Assembly (NCBI GenBank): GCA_963665935.1
Contig: OY762510.1
Coordinates: 1,984,001 to 2,048,000, forward strand
DNA length: 64,000 bases
Reading direction: 5' to 3'
DNA from: Syntrophus sp963665935
GTDB lineage: Bacteria; Desulfobacterota; Syntrophia; Syntrophales; Syntrophaceae
Positions 34,291-44,487 of the stretch are shown here, in pieces. The position numbers and the translations under genes were made by a program. How positions within the stretch are numbered: position 1 is the first letter of the stretch; each line of letters begins with the position of its first letter. The notes beneath the pieces are model-generated. The model made no database searches. It saw only the letters and a list, made by a program, of their open reading frames with translations, and was not told the DNA's origin.

Positions 34291-35139
34291 TGCATCCTCC
34301 TGAAAAAATTACCTTGTTGAATTTTTCTGATTTTCCAACGGGCATTGAAAAATCATCTCCATTTCCGCTAAATCTGATTCTTTACAATTTTGTGCTCCTG
34401 ATTTTTTCCGGCATCAACCTCCCTTCCCCTCTAACTAATGAATAAAATTGCACCTGACTAACATCGAATATGCGGCTCTGTCAAGGACGAAGTAAACCTT
34501 AAAAAAGTTCGCCCTGCTTACTATATGAAAAAAAGACTGCAGATAACATACCAACACTAAGATTCCAGCCGGTTTCTTTTCCGAGAGCCAGCCTTCCTTC
34601 AATTTCAACCGTACGGGGACTTTGAAAAGAGCTGGAATAACCGGTTCCTTTTGCCCGTGTCACATTGGGAAAGCAGGGATTGAAAAAAATAAGGATGCTA
34701 GGATTTCAACGCGGGTTCCAAATGAATGGCACAAAGAAGGCGTGGCAAAAAAGACACACATCATCGAAGTAGAGTGAATCTTTGCCACTGTCGGGGCTCC
34801 GAAAATATTACTTGACATCAAAGGCGCATTGATATACTGCAAGTCGCGTAAAACCGTGGTTTGTAGTCATTATTTCCCTCGGGTGTATTCTCGCCGGGGT
34901 GCAAAATCCTTATTTAAGCCAAGCTTTATTTTTTTTCAGGGAGAGGTCCGCGCCTCGTGTGTCATATCCATGGTCCATTTTTTCTGATCCATAATCCAGC
35001 AAAGAAAAGAGTAGAGTCAAGGTGCAGGTTTGCTCATCATCCTTAACCTGACTGTTAATATGCGTGGGTAAAGCCCAGTTGGAAAAATGTTCAGGAAGTA
35101 TCAGAGTTTAAAAAAACAAAACCTTAAAGGGAGGTAAAA
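34291..35139. other. Long divergent intergenic region between porin and acs
   Basis: No gene is supported in these 849 bases. They hold the porin ribosome binding site, a possible porin -35 TTGACA on - at 34484-34479 with a poor -10, and a promoter for acs at 34812. TTCCAGC (34563-34569) can pair with GCTGGAA (34631-34637), and CCGGTT/AACCGG offers an alternative. GTGGCAAA (34742-34749) and TTTGCCAC (34781-34788) form a perfect 8-base inverted repeat that could be an operator. The roughly 295-base acs leader suggests regulation. Confidence 0.5.
34812..34838 (+). promoter_or_regulatory. Predicted sigma-70 promoter for acs
   Basis: TTGACA (34812-34817) and TATACT (34833-34838) are separated by 15 bases, slightly short but with strong boxes. 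It would give a leader of about 295 bases before acs. Confidence 0.5.
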
Positions 35140-37109
<1,970 letters not shown>

Positions 37110-37122
37110 TCTAAGGTAACGA

Positions 37123-37154
37123 CCGGCGCAGCCCTTTTGAAGGGGTTGCGCCGG
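37123..37154 (+). terminator. Strong hairpin after acs
   Basis: CCGGCGCA (37123-37130) and TGCGCCGG (37147-37154) pair perfectly, and the stem continues with CCCTT/AAGGG. There is no T-run right after it, so it is a processing or pause hairpin rather than a classical terminator. It overlaps the putative etfB promoter. Confidence 0.5.
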
Positions 37155-37164
37155 ACGCTATAAT
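37137..37164 (+). promoter_or_regulatory. Predicted promoter for etfBA inside the acs 3' hairpin
   Basis: TTGAAG (37137-37142), a 16-base spacer and a perfect TATAAT (37159-37164) make a plausible sigma-70 promoter, giving a start near 37171 and a 65-base leader before etfB. Confidence 0.5.
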
Positions 37165-37237
37165 CGAAAAAAATTGAGGTTGGGTGCCCATGGCGGAGTT
37201 TCGATCCGTCAGGGGAGGCATCCCGGAAGGAGGACAT

Positions 37238-38008
37238 GTGAATATTGTTGCATGTGTAAAGCAGGTTCCGGACACGGAAGCACAGATCAAGGTAAAGCCG
37301 GACGGTTCCGGCATTGACGAATCCGGTATCAAGTGGGTCATGAATCCCTATGATGAGTTCGGTGTGGAAGAAGCGTTAAAGTATAAGGAAAAGTTCGGCG
37401 GGGACGTCACCATCGTAACCTTTGGACCGGCGAGAGCGATGGAATCCATCCGTACCGCCCTGGCCATGGGCGCCGACAAGGGAATCCATATCGACGATCC
37501 GTCTTATGACGGGGCTGATGCCTATGCCACCGCCTCCGTGCTGGCTGCGGCGATCAAGACGATCCCCTATGACGTCATTTTCTGCGGTCAGCGGGCCATT
37601 GATGATGACTCCGGCCAGGTAGCGGCTATTCTGGCGGATATGCTTGATCTTCCCCAGTTGACGGTTGTCACGAAGGCGGAATCAGATGGGAAGACCGTAA
37701 AGGTTGTCCGTCCGGTGGAAGGCGCAAATTTTGTCATTGAAGCCGCCCTGCCGGCCGTGGTTACGGCGCAGAAAGGCTTGAACGAACCCCGCTATGCCTC
37801 GCTGCCCGGCATCATGAAGGCCAAGAAGAAGCCGGTCGACGTGAAAAAAGCGGCCGACCTGGGCGTGAGTGTAGAATCAAAGTCCAAGGTCGCCAAAATG
37901 GTACCGCCTCCGGCCAGACCTCCTGGAAAGATCATCAGCGGTGATGAACCGGCGGTAAAGGCTGCAGAACTGGCCAAACTGCTGAGAGAAGAGGCGAAGG
38001 TCATCTAA
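37238..38008 (+). CDS. etfB: Electron transfer flavoprotein beta subunit
   Basis: EtfB pairs with EtfA to carry electrons from acyl-CoA dehydrogenases. The 256-residue product begins VNIVACVKQVPDTEAQ, uses GTG at 37238 four bases after GGAGG, and has the ETF beta signature VRPVEGANFVIEAALPAVVT with the partner-facing region NEPRYASLPGIMKAKKKP. It forms an operon with etfA and the membrane Fe-S oxidoreductase. The pair looks non-bifurcating by context, though this cannot be proved by eye. Confidence 0.94.
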   Translation: MNIVACVKQVPDTEAQIKVKPDGSGIDESGIKWVMNPYDEFGVEEALKYKEKFGGDVTIVTFGPARAMESIRTALAMGADKGIHIDDPSYDGADAYATASVLAAAIKTIPYDVIFCGQRAIDDDSGQVAAILADMLDLPQLTVVTKAESDGKTVKVVRPVEGANFVIEAALPAVVTAQKGLNEPRYASLPGIMKAKKKPVDVKKAADLGVSVESKSKVAKMVPPPARPPGKIISGDEPAVKAAELAKLLREEAKVI

Positions 38009-38034
38009 TTATTGATTAGCGGAGGAAAATTAAC

Positions 38035-39012
38035 ATGGCAAAAGGTGTATTTATAGTAGCAGAGCAGAGGGACGGTGCCTTCCGCAAGATTTCGTTTGAA
38101 CTTGCGAGCACTGCCCGGAAGCTGGCGGATGAACTGGGTGATGAAGTCGGCGCGATCGTATTGGGATCAGGTGTGGAAGGAATTGCCGGCGAACTGGGAA
38201 AATACGGTGTGGATAAGGTTTTCGTGGCGGATGATGCCGCCCTGGAACCCTATACGACCGATGCCTATGCAGCAGCAGTAGAAAAAATCGTCAAGGAAAA
38301 CGATCCGGCGATTCTGCTCTTCGGCGCCACGGCACAGGGAAAGGACCTGTCCGCCCGCCTGACCGGCAAGCTGGCCACCGGGTTGGCCACGGATTGCACG
38401 GATGTGAAAATTGCTGACGGTAAGCTCGTTGCCGTTCGTCCGATGTACGCAGGAAAATGCTTCGGTGAAGTGGTGTTCTCCTCATTCCCGCAGATGGCTT
38501 CTCTGCGGCCCAATGTCTTTCCCGCCGTGGAAAATGCCAAGGCCGGCGCCGTGACGAAGGTTGATGCCGGGTTGGGTGCCGTGGCGATGAAGACGAAGGT
38601 TGTTGAAGTTCAGAAGGACACCAGCGGCAAGATCGACCTGACGGAAGCCAATGTCATCGTTTCCGGTGGTCGCGGGATGGGTGGACCGGAAGGTTACAGT
38701 ATTCTCGAAGAACTGGCGAATATCCTGGGTGCGACCGTTGGCGCTTCCCGCGCGGCTGTGGATTCAGGCTGGCGTCCGCAGTCGGATCAGGTTGGGCAGA
38801 CCGGTAAGGTCGTCTCCCCGAATCTGTATGTGGCCTGCGGCATTTCCGGCGCCATCCAGCATCTAGCCGGAATGAGCTCGTCCAAGTATATCGTGGCCGT
38901 CAACAAGGATCCGGAAGCTCCGATCTTTGCAAAGGCGGATTACGGAATCGTTGATGATCTTTTCAAACTGGTTCCTGAATTGGCAAAAGAGTGTAAGAAA
39001 CTTCTTGGTTAG
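38035..39012 (+). CDS. etfA: Electron transfer flavoprotein alpha subunit
   Basis: The 325-residue EtfA binds FAD in its C-terminal domain, seen in SRAAVDSGWRPQSDQVGQTG, VSPNLYVACGISGAIQHLAGM and IVAVNKDPEAPIF. GGAGG precedes the ATG. With EtfB it delivers electrons from fatty or aromatic acyl-CoA oxidation to the membrane enzyme encoded next. A two-tier hairpin follows the gene. Confidence 0.95.
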   Translation: MAKGVFIVAEQRDGAFRKISFELASTARKLADELGDEVGAIVLGSGVEGIAGELGKYGVDKVFVADDAALEPYTTDAYAAAVEKIVKENDPAILLFGATAQGKDLSARLTGKLATGLATDCTDVKIADGKLVAVRPMYAGKCFGEVVFSSFPQMASLRPNVFPAVENAKAGAVTKVDAGLGAVAMKTKVVEVQKDTSGKIDLTEANVIVSGGRGMGGPEGYSILEELANILGATVGASRAAVDSGWRPQSDQVGQTGKVVSPNLYVACGISGAIQHLAGMSSSKYIVAVNKDPEAPIFAKADYGIVDDLFKLVPELAKECKKLLG

Positions 39013-39020
39013 CATCATAT

Positions 39021-39090
39021 AGTGGCCAGCGTTTACTATTCAGCCGCCTTTTCTTGCGAGGAGGCGGCTGAATTCTGAAGGCTGGCCGCT
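39021..39090. other. Two-tier stem-loop between etfA and the membrane oxidoreductase
   Basis: An inner perfect 12-bp stem ATTCAGCCGCCT/AGGCGGCTGAAT (39038-39049, 39062-39073) is enclosed by an outer stem AGTGGCCAGC/GCTGGCCGCT (39021-39030, 39081-39090, 9 of 10 paired). No T-run follows, so it is likely an intercistronic processing or stability element setting subunit ratios. Confidence 0.65.
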
Positions 39091-39110
39091 ATGGAACAGG
39101 GGGAGGATTT

Positions 39111-41231
39111 ATGGTACAGCCTATAGGTATAGGGAATGAAGGAAGGGAAGTATTCTGGAACGCGGAACACTTCGAGCCCTTCCTTTTTCTTTTTGCGGCA
39201 GTAGCCTTGGCTATCATGGGTTACGGACTTTATCGTCGCTGGCAGATGTGGAAGGCGATGGGCAAGCCCGAGATGAGAATGGACAACATGGGCGAACGGG
39301 TCAAACTGTTGCTGCAGAATGTGCTGCTGCAGGTGAAAACGTCGGCCGATGCCTATCCCGGCATTATGCATGGACTGATTTTCTTCGGATTTTTTGTACT
39401 TATCTTCGGGGCGGCTTTCGATGCGACGGATTTTCACATTGCCGAACCTCTCGGCGTGCCCTTCCTGAGGGGGAAATTTTATCTGTTTACTTCATTCCTT
39501 TATGAGCTCTTTGGTCTGGGAGTGCTGATCGGTGTTCTTATAGCGGCGGATCGGAGATATTTGAAAAAACCGGATCGCCTGGGCTACAAGGGTGTCCCGG
39601 ACAATCGGCCCGACGACGCAATCGTTCTGCTCCTGATCGGGGGCATCATCGTGACGGGATTTATCATCGAAGCCTTGAGAATATCGATAACGATCGAAGA
39701 GACCCCCTGGGAACGCTGGTCCTTTGTGGGCTATGCCCTGTCGCACTTCTTTGCAGGATTGAACACCGATACGGCGAAGGCGGCCCATAAGTTTTTCTGG
39801 TGGCTGCATACCTTTATCGCCCTCGGCTTTATTGGTTACATTCCCTTTTCCCGTCTGCTTCACATCGTTACGACGTCGGCGAACCATTTCTTCATGGATC
39901 TGAAACCGACGGGAACGATCGAGCCCATTCGCGATTTCGAAAACGCGGAAACGTTTGGTGTCGGGCAGCTGGAGGAGTTTACGTGGAAGCAGAATTTTGA
40001 TCTGGATGCCTGTACAAGATGCGGTCGGTGCCAGGACGGCTGTCCCGCCTATCTTTCCGGGAAGCCCCTGTCGCCGAAAAAACTTGTCCAGGATTTGAAA
40101 ACGTACTGGGAACAGCGGGCGCCACTCTTTGTCGCGGCTCAGCAAACTGCGGGTGAAGGCGGTGAAATGCAGATTCCCGAGGCGGAAAAGGCCATGGTGG
40201 GTGAAGTTATTGATCTCCACGAACTGTGGGCCTGTACGAATTGCATGTACTGTATGGAAAACTGCTCGGCATCCATCGAACATGTGCCGAAGATCATCAA
40301 TATGAGACAGTACAAGGTTCTGACGGAAGCCGATTTCGCCGGCGAACTCCAGTTGACCTACAGGAATATGGAAAACAATTCAAATCCCTGGGGTGTGGGT
40401 TCTCATCTCCGTGGTGACTGGGCCAAGGAAGTGGGGGTGAAAACGCTGGCGGAAGACCCGGATGTGGAATATCTCTTCTACGTGGGTTGTGCCGGTTCAT
40501 TTGATGACCGCGGCAAAAAGGTCTCCATCGCCCTGGCGAAGGTCCTGCAGGCAGCCGGCGTGAAGTTCGGTATTCTCGGAACGGAAGAGAGCTGCTGCGG
40601 GGATTCAGCGATGAGAGGTGGAAATGAGTACCTCTATCAGACCCTGGCGCAGATGAACATTGAGGCCATGAACGGCTACGGTGTGAAGAAGATCATCGCC
40701 ACCTGTCCACACGGTTATAATGCCTTGAAGAAGGATTATCCCCACTTCGGCGGAAATTTCGAGGTCTATCATCATACGGAGATCCTTGCAGACTTGATTT
40801 CAAAGGGCAAGATCATGTTGAAGAAGCCTGTGACCGGCACCTATGTTTATCATGATTCCTGCTTCCTGGGCCGCTACAATCAGGTTTACGATGAGCCCAG
40901 AAAAGTGTTGAAGGCAGTGCCGGGCATGAAGTTGACGGAAATGGAACGGAATCTAGCGAAGAGTTTCTGCTGCGGCGCCGGCGGCGCGAGAATGTGGATG
41001 GAAGAGGATATCGGCGAGCGGATCAACGATATGCGGACCGGTCAGGCTATCGAGACAGGGGCCGACACGATCGCTGTGGGTTGTCCTTTCTGTCTGACGA
41101 TGATGAGCGATGGTATCAAGGATCACAAAAAGGAGGAGACCATGGTCTCCCTCGATATCGCGGAAATCGTCTGGAAGTCCATGGACCTCGAACCCGCCAA
41201 GGAAGCGGCAAGCACCGAGGAAGGCGCATAA
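39111..41231 (+). CDS. Membrane-bound EtfAB:quinone oxidoreductase (Fe-S, CCG domain)
   Basis: The 706-residue protein has five membrane segments in its first 255 residues (nitrate-reductase-gamma-like cytochrome b domain), then two [4Fe-4S] sets, C301-C304-C307-C311 and C375-C378-C381-C385, and two CCG domains (VGCAGSFDDR...SCCGDS and HDSCFLGRYN...FCCGAGG). This is the Fe-S oxidoreductase that in Syntrophus-type bacteria accepts electrons from EtfAB and reduces menaquinone. GGGAGGA precedes the ATG. It is the third gene of the etf cluster. Confidence 0.92.
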   Translation: MVQPIGIGNEGREVFWNAEHFEPFLFLFAAVALAIMGYGLYRRWQMWKAMGKPEMRMDNMGERVKLLLQNVLLQVKTSADAYPGIMHGLIFFGFFVLIFGAAFDATDFHIAEPLGVPFLRGKFYLFTSFLYELFGLGVLIGVLIAADRRYLKKPDRLGYKGVPDNRPDDAIVLLLIGGIIVTGFIIEALRISITIEETPWERWSFVGYALSHFFAGLNTDTAKAAHKFFWWLHTFIALGFIGYIPFSRLLHIVTTSANHFFMDLKPTGTIEPIRDFENAETFGVGQLEEFTWKQNFDLDACTRCGRCQDGCPAYLSGKPLSPKKLVQDLKTYWEQRAPLFVAAQQTAGEGGEMQIPEAEKAMVGEVIDLHELWACTNCMYCMENCSASIEHVPKIINMRQYKVLTEADFAGELQLTYRNMENNSNPWGVGSHLRGDWAKEVGVKTLAEDPDVEYLFYVGCAGSFDDRGKKVSIALAKVLQAAGVKFGILGTEESCCGDSAMRGGNEYLYQTLAQMNIEAMNGYGVKKIIATCPHGYNALKKDYPHFGGNFEVYHHTEILADLISKGKIMLKKPVTGTYVYHDSCFLGRYNQVYDEPRKVLKAVPGMKLTEMERNLAKSFCCGAGGARMWMEEDIGERINDMRTGQAIETGADTIAVGCPFCLTMMSDGIKDHKKEETMVSLDIAEIVWKSMDLEPAKEAASTEEGA

Positions 41232-41313
41232 TCGAAATGTAAAAGAAATTCAATCCTCGCTATCGGCCGCAATCATGGTCGGTTGCGGAACTGAGGGATA
41301 AAGGATTTGGAGA

Positions 41314-41347
41314 AGCCCCTGCCTTTGAAAAGGCAGGGGCTTTTTTT
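41314..41347 (+). terminator. Rho-independent terminator of the etf operon
   Basis: AGCCCCTGCC and GGCAGGGGCT form a perfect 10-bp stem (extended by T/A pairs) around a GAAA loop, followed by seven T residues. Confidence 0.88.
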
Positions 41348-41382
41348 CGGTGACATGGAATCCGGGATGGGGTAAAAAAATA

Positions 41383-43149
41383 ATGCGTTTTGTTACCCTG
41401 GAAATGCCAGACCTGATTCTGGAAAGAAGCGCTTCAAAAAAAGGTAAAGAGACATTGGGAGATCACATCCGATATTCCGATAAACCCTGGCTCCAATCCT
41501 ATGAGCGGGGAGTGCCGGAACACATAACCTACGAGGAGATTTCCCTGCCCGATGTTCTCCATGTGAGAGCAACGGAGAATCCCGATGCAGCGGCTCTGAT
41601 TTACCAGGGATATCTCATGAATTATCGGCAGCTCCAGGATGAGATAGAACATTTTTCCGGTTTTCTGGTGCGTTCAGGGATAAGCAGGGGGGAAGCGGTG
41701 GCACTCCTCCTGCCCAATTGCATCCCTCTCGTCGTTGCTTATTATGCCGTCCTGCGGATGGGTGGAATTGTGGTCATGCACAATCCCCTTTATACGGACC
41801 GGGAACTGGAATACCAGCTTGCCGATTCTGAAGCATCCGCGGTGATTGCGTTGGATTTGTTTGGAAACAGGGTGATTGACCTGCAAAAAAAAACAAAGCT
41901 TCGGCAGATTGTGATTGCCTCTCTGGGGGATTATCTGCCTTTCCCCGATTATCTCTTCTTTCGCCTCTTTGCACGGTGGAAAAAACTGTCCGTCCCGGTT
42001 AAGTCGGCATCCGGTGTGGTCTCATGGAAATACAGCCTTCGTCATGCCACGGCTCCGTTGGCCGGAAGAGCATCGAATTCAAAGGATGTGGCCGTCTACG
42101 CCTATACTGGGGGGACGACGGGACTTCCCAAGGGCGTGGAATTGACCCACGGCAATCTCAGCCGGCAGGTTCAGCAATGTGCCGCGTGGTTCCCTCAATT
42201 AAAGAGCGGGGGGGAAACCATGCTGGGAGCTCTTCCCTATTTTCATGCCTTCGGCATGACAACAGCCATGAACCTTTCCATCTATAAGGGATGGTCTCAA
42301 ATTCTTCTCCCCAGGCCTAAATCAGGGTCCATTCTGGAAGCAATACGGAAGTATCGTCCGACTTTTGCTCCCCTTGTTCCGGCAATGTTTGCCGGGATGC
42401 TGAGAGACCCTGATTTCGGAAAGACAGACATGAGCTGTCTGAAGGGGGCCTTTTCCGGCGGTGCGCCCCTTTCGCAAGACCTGCTCCGGGATTTTGAAAA
42501 TAGGACCGGTGTGACAATCGTCGAGGGTTACGGAATGACGGAGACCAGTCCAGTGACTCTCATAAATCCCTTTGAGGGGAGGAAGAAACGCAAGCCGGGA
42601 AGTGTGGGAGTACCCATTTCCGACACACTATGCCGCATTGTAGATTCGGACAATGGGATGGCGGATGTCCCACTGGGAAAGCGAGGGGAACTGATTATTT
42701 CGGGACCTCAGGTCATGAAAGGCTACAAGGGGCGACCGGAAGAAACAGCTCAAGTTCTGAGGGACGGATGGTGTTTTACAGGGGATATCGCCGTGATGGA
42801 TGACGATGGGTATGTATTCCTGGTGGACCGGAAAAAGGATCTCATCCTGTCCGGGGGATATAACATTTATCCCGTGGAAATCGAAGAGGTTTTGAACAGC
42901 CATCCGAAAATTGCGGAGGTTTGTGCCGTTGGCGTCCCCGACGAGATAAAGGGGGAAAAGGTCAAGGTCTTTGTTGTCCTCAAGGAGGATCAGACCGTCA
43001 CCGAAGGGGAATTGCTGGACTATTGCCGCGCCAAACTTGCCGCTTACAAATGTCCATCCCTTGTGGAATTCCGCGGTGAACTGCCGAAATCCATCGTAGG
43101 AAAAACGCTGCGCCGTGAGCTGCGCGACGCCGAAGTAAAGAAAGCCTAA
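41383..43149 (+). CDS. Long-chain acyl-CoA ligase (AMP-binding)
   Basis: The 588-residue enzyme activates carboxylic acids to CoA thioesters through an acyl-AMP. Motifs are AYTGGTTGLPKGVELTHGNL (A3 P-loop), GYGMTETSP (A5), FTGDIAVMDDDGYVFLVDRKKD (A7/A8) and the C-terminal lysine in LPKSIVGKTLRRELR (A10). The sequence is of the fadD type. The start at 41383 is preferred to a GTG at 41350, which sits right after the terminator. The fatty or aromatic substrate cannot be deduced. Confidence 0.92.
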   Translation: MRFVTLEMPDLILERSASKKGKETLGDHIRYSDKPWLQSYERGVPEHITYEEISLPDVLHVRATENPDAAALIYQGYLMNYRQLQDEIEHFSGFLVRSGISRGEAVALLLPNCIPLVVAYYAVLRMGGIVVMHNPLYTDRELEYQLADSEASAVIALDLFGNRVIDLQKKTKLRQIVIASLGDYLPFPDYLFFRLFARWKKLSVPVKSASGVVSWKYSLRHATAPLAGRASNSKDVAVYAYTGGTTGLPKGVELTHGNLSRQVQQCAAWFPQLKSGGETMLGALPYFHAFGMTTAMNLSIYKGWSQILLPRPKSGSILEAIRKYRPTFAPLVPAMFAGMLRDPDFGKTDMSCLKGAFSGGAPLSQDLLRDFENRTGVTIVEGYGMTETSPVTLINPFEGRKKRKPGSVGVPISDTLCRIVDSDNGMADVPLGKRGELIISGPQVMKGYKGRPEETAQVLRDGWCFTGDIAVMDDDGYVFLVDRKKDLILSGGYNIYPVEIEEVLNSHPKIAEVCAVGVPDEIKGEKVKVFVVLKEDQTVTEGELLDYCRAKLAAYKCPSLVEFRGELPKSIVGKTLRRELRDAEVKKA

Positions 43150-43158
43150 AGAATGTTC

Positions 43159-44367
43159 TCAGGCTCCGAATTTGGTCAGGCGTCCCGCGTGTGCCAGGGC
43201 AACGGTCATCAGGGACGACATGGGCATTCTTCCCAGACCCCCGAAGAGGCAATCCCCTTCGCCAAAACGCTCCACCCGGTCGGGCCGGCAGGTCTTTGCG
43301 GCAAGCAACACAGGAACGGGGTGCCAACTGTGGCCGGCCAAAGCGGCAGGGGTGGAGTGATCGCCGGTTACAACCAGGACATCCGGCGAAAGGGCCGTAA
43401 TCCTAGGGATAAGGGCATCCACCGTCTCAATGACTTTCACTTTGGCGTCAAAATCGCCGTCCTCGCCTCGGGAGTCCGTTGGTTTGACATGCACGAAGAA
43501 GAAATCGTAATCCGGCCAGGCTGTTTCCAGGGCTGCAATCTCTTCCTCCAGGGTGGATGTCGGGGTATAAACCTTCATCCCCAACAGCCGGGAAATGCCG
43601 CGGTACATGGGATAGCTCGCGATGGCCAGGGGCGAAAGGCCGAATCGCTCCGACATGGGTTCAAAGCGATGGTATCGGGAATACCCCCGCAGAAGCATCA
43701 TGTTTGCCTTGGGTTCATCGGCCAGAATGCTCCTGGCCTGATTCAGCAGATCAGTCAGCAGGGTTGCCGTTCCCGCAGCTTCCGAAATCAGCGCTTTGGG
43801 AGAGAGGGGCGGCAGTCCGGTTTTCTGGGGATCTGTTTCCGCAATATCCTCGCGAAGGCTGTCCCCTCGAAGGACAATCAAGGCCCGGTGTTCCTTCTCC
43901 GTGGCAAAAAAGACTTCCGTTCCGGAGGCGGGACGAATGCCCTCGGCCAGCTTCCGGCAGAGCCGTTCGTTGGTTTCCGTATCGATGCGGCCCGCCCGGC
44001 GGTCGGTGACCCGGCCTTCGGAATCCACCGTGGCGAAATTGACCCGCATGAAGAGATCCCGCTCGGTCATGGGAAAATCGAGGCCGGCGGCGGAGAGAAG
44101 TCCACGCCCCACGTTGTTGTCGACCGGATCGTAACCGAAAAGAGCAAAATGGGCCGGTCCACTGCCCGGCGTAATACCGGGGGCGATGGGATCCAGGAGG
44201 CCGCAGACCCCGCCCCTGGCGAGGGCGTCCAGATGAGGTGTGATCGCCGTTTCCAGCTCCGTTCCCGGTTTACCTTCCATGGGCAGTCCACCCAAACCAT
44301 CCATAATCAAAAAAACCATTTTTGCCTGACTGGGAATGACCAGCTTATCCATCAATTGGGAACTCAT
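43159..44367 (-). CDS. apgM: 2,3-bisphosphoglycerate-independent phosphoglycerate mutase, archaeal type
   Basis: ApgM interconverts 3- and 2-phosphoglycerate in glycolysis and gluconeogenesis. The 402-residue protein has the alkaline-phosphatase-superfamily metal sites: MVFLIMDGLGGLP near the N-terminus, GPAHFALFGYDP, the C-terminal VVTGDHSTPAALAGHSWHPVP, and KPTDSRGEDG. The ATG at 44367 follows AGGAG by six bases; the longer upstream frame runs through the preceding hairpin. It is not homologous to GpmA or GpmI of E. coli but is frequent in deltaproteobacteria. Confidence 0.9.
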   Translation of the reverse strand: MSSQLMDKLVIPSQAKMVFLIMDGLGGLPMEGKPGTELETAITPHLDALARGGVCGLLDPIAPGITPGSGPAHFALFGYDPVDNNVGRGLLSAAGLDFPMTERDLFMRVNFATVDSEGRVTDRRAGRIDTETNERLCRKLAEGIRPASGTEVFFATEKEHRALIVLRGDSLREDIAETDPQKTGLPPLSPKALISEAAGTATLLTDLLNQARSILADEPKANMMLLRGYSRYHRFEPMSERFGLSPLAIASYPMYRGISRLLGMKVYTPTSTLEEEIAALETAWPDYDFFFVHVKPTDSRGEDGDFDAKVKVIETVDALIPRITALSPDVLVVTGDHSTPAALAGHSWHPVPVLLAAKTCRPDRVERFGEGDCLFGGLGRMPMSSLMTVALAHAGRLTKFGA

Positions 44368-44388
44368 GGGTTTCTCCTGAAAGTTAAA

Positions 44389-44424
44389 ATGCAGGGGCGG
44401 CCTGAAAAACCTCCACCCCTGCAT
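44389..44424 (-). terminator. Terminator-like hairpin between thiolase and apgM
   Basis: ATGCAGGGG (44389-44397) and CCCCTGCAT (44416-44424) are perfectly complementary, and on - the stem is followed by TTTTAAC. It can end the thiolase transcript or attenuate read-through into apgM. Confidence 0.6.
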
Positions 44425-44487
44425 TAAATTTTACACTTTATTTAATCGTTGAGCAATCGTTCTTATTCCAAGTGTTATAAACTCAGA

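Noticed and set aside
34727..34741. TGGCAC with GC 10 bases later, resembling a sigma-54 promoter
   Set aside because: The -24 box fits, but the -12 box is AGGCG instead of TTGCA/T; too weak to list.
44368..44424. N-terminal extension of apgM
   Set aside because: It reads through the thiolase-apgM hairpin, and the ATG at 44367 has a good ribosome binding site and the family N-terminus.
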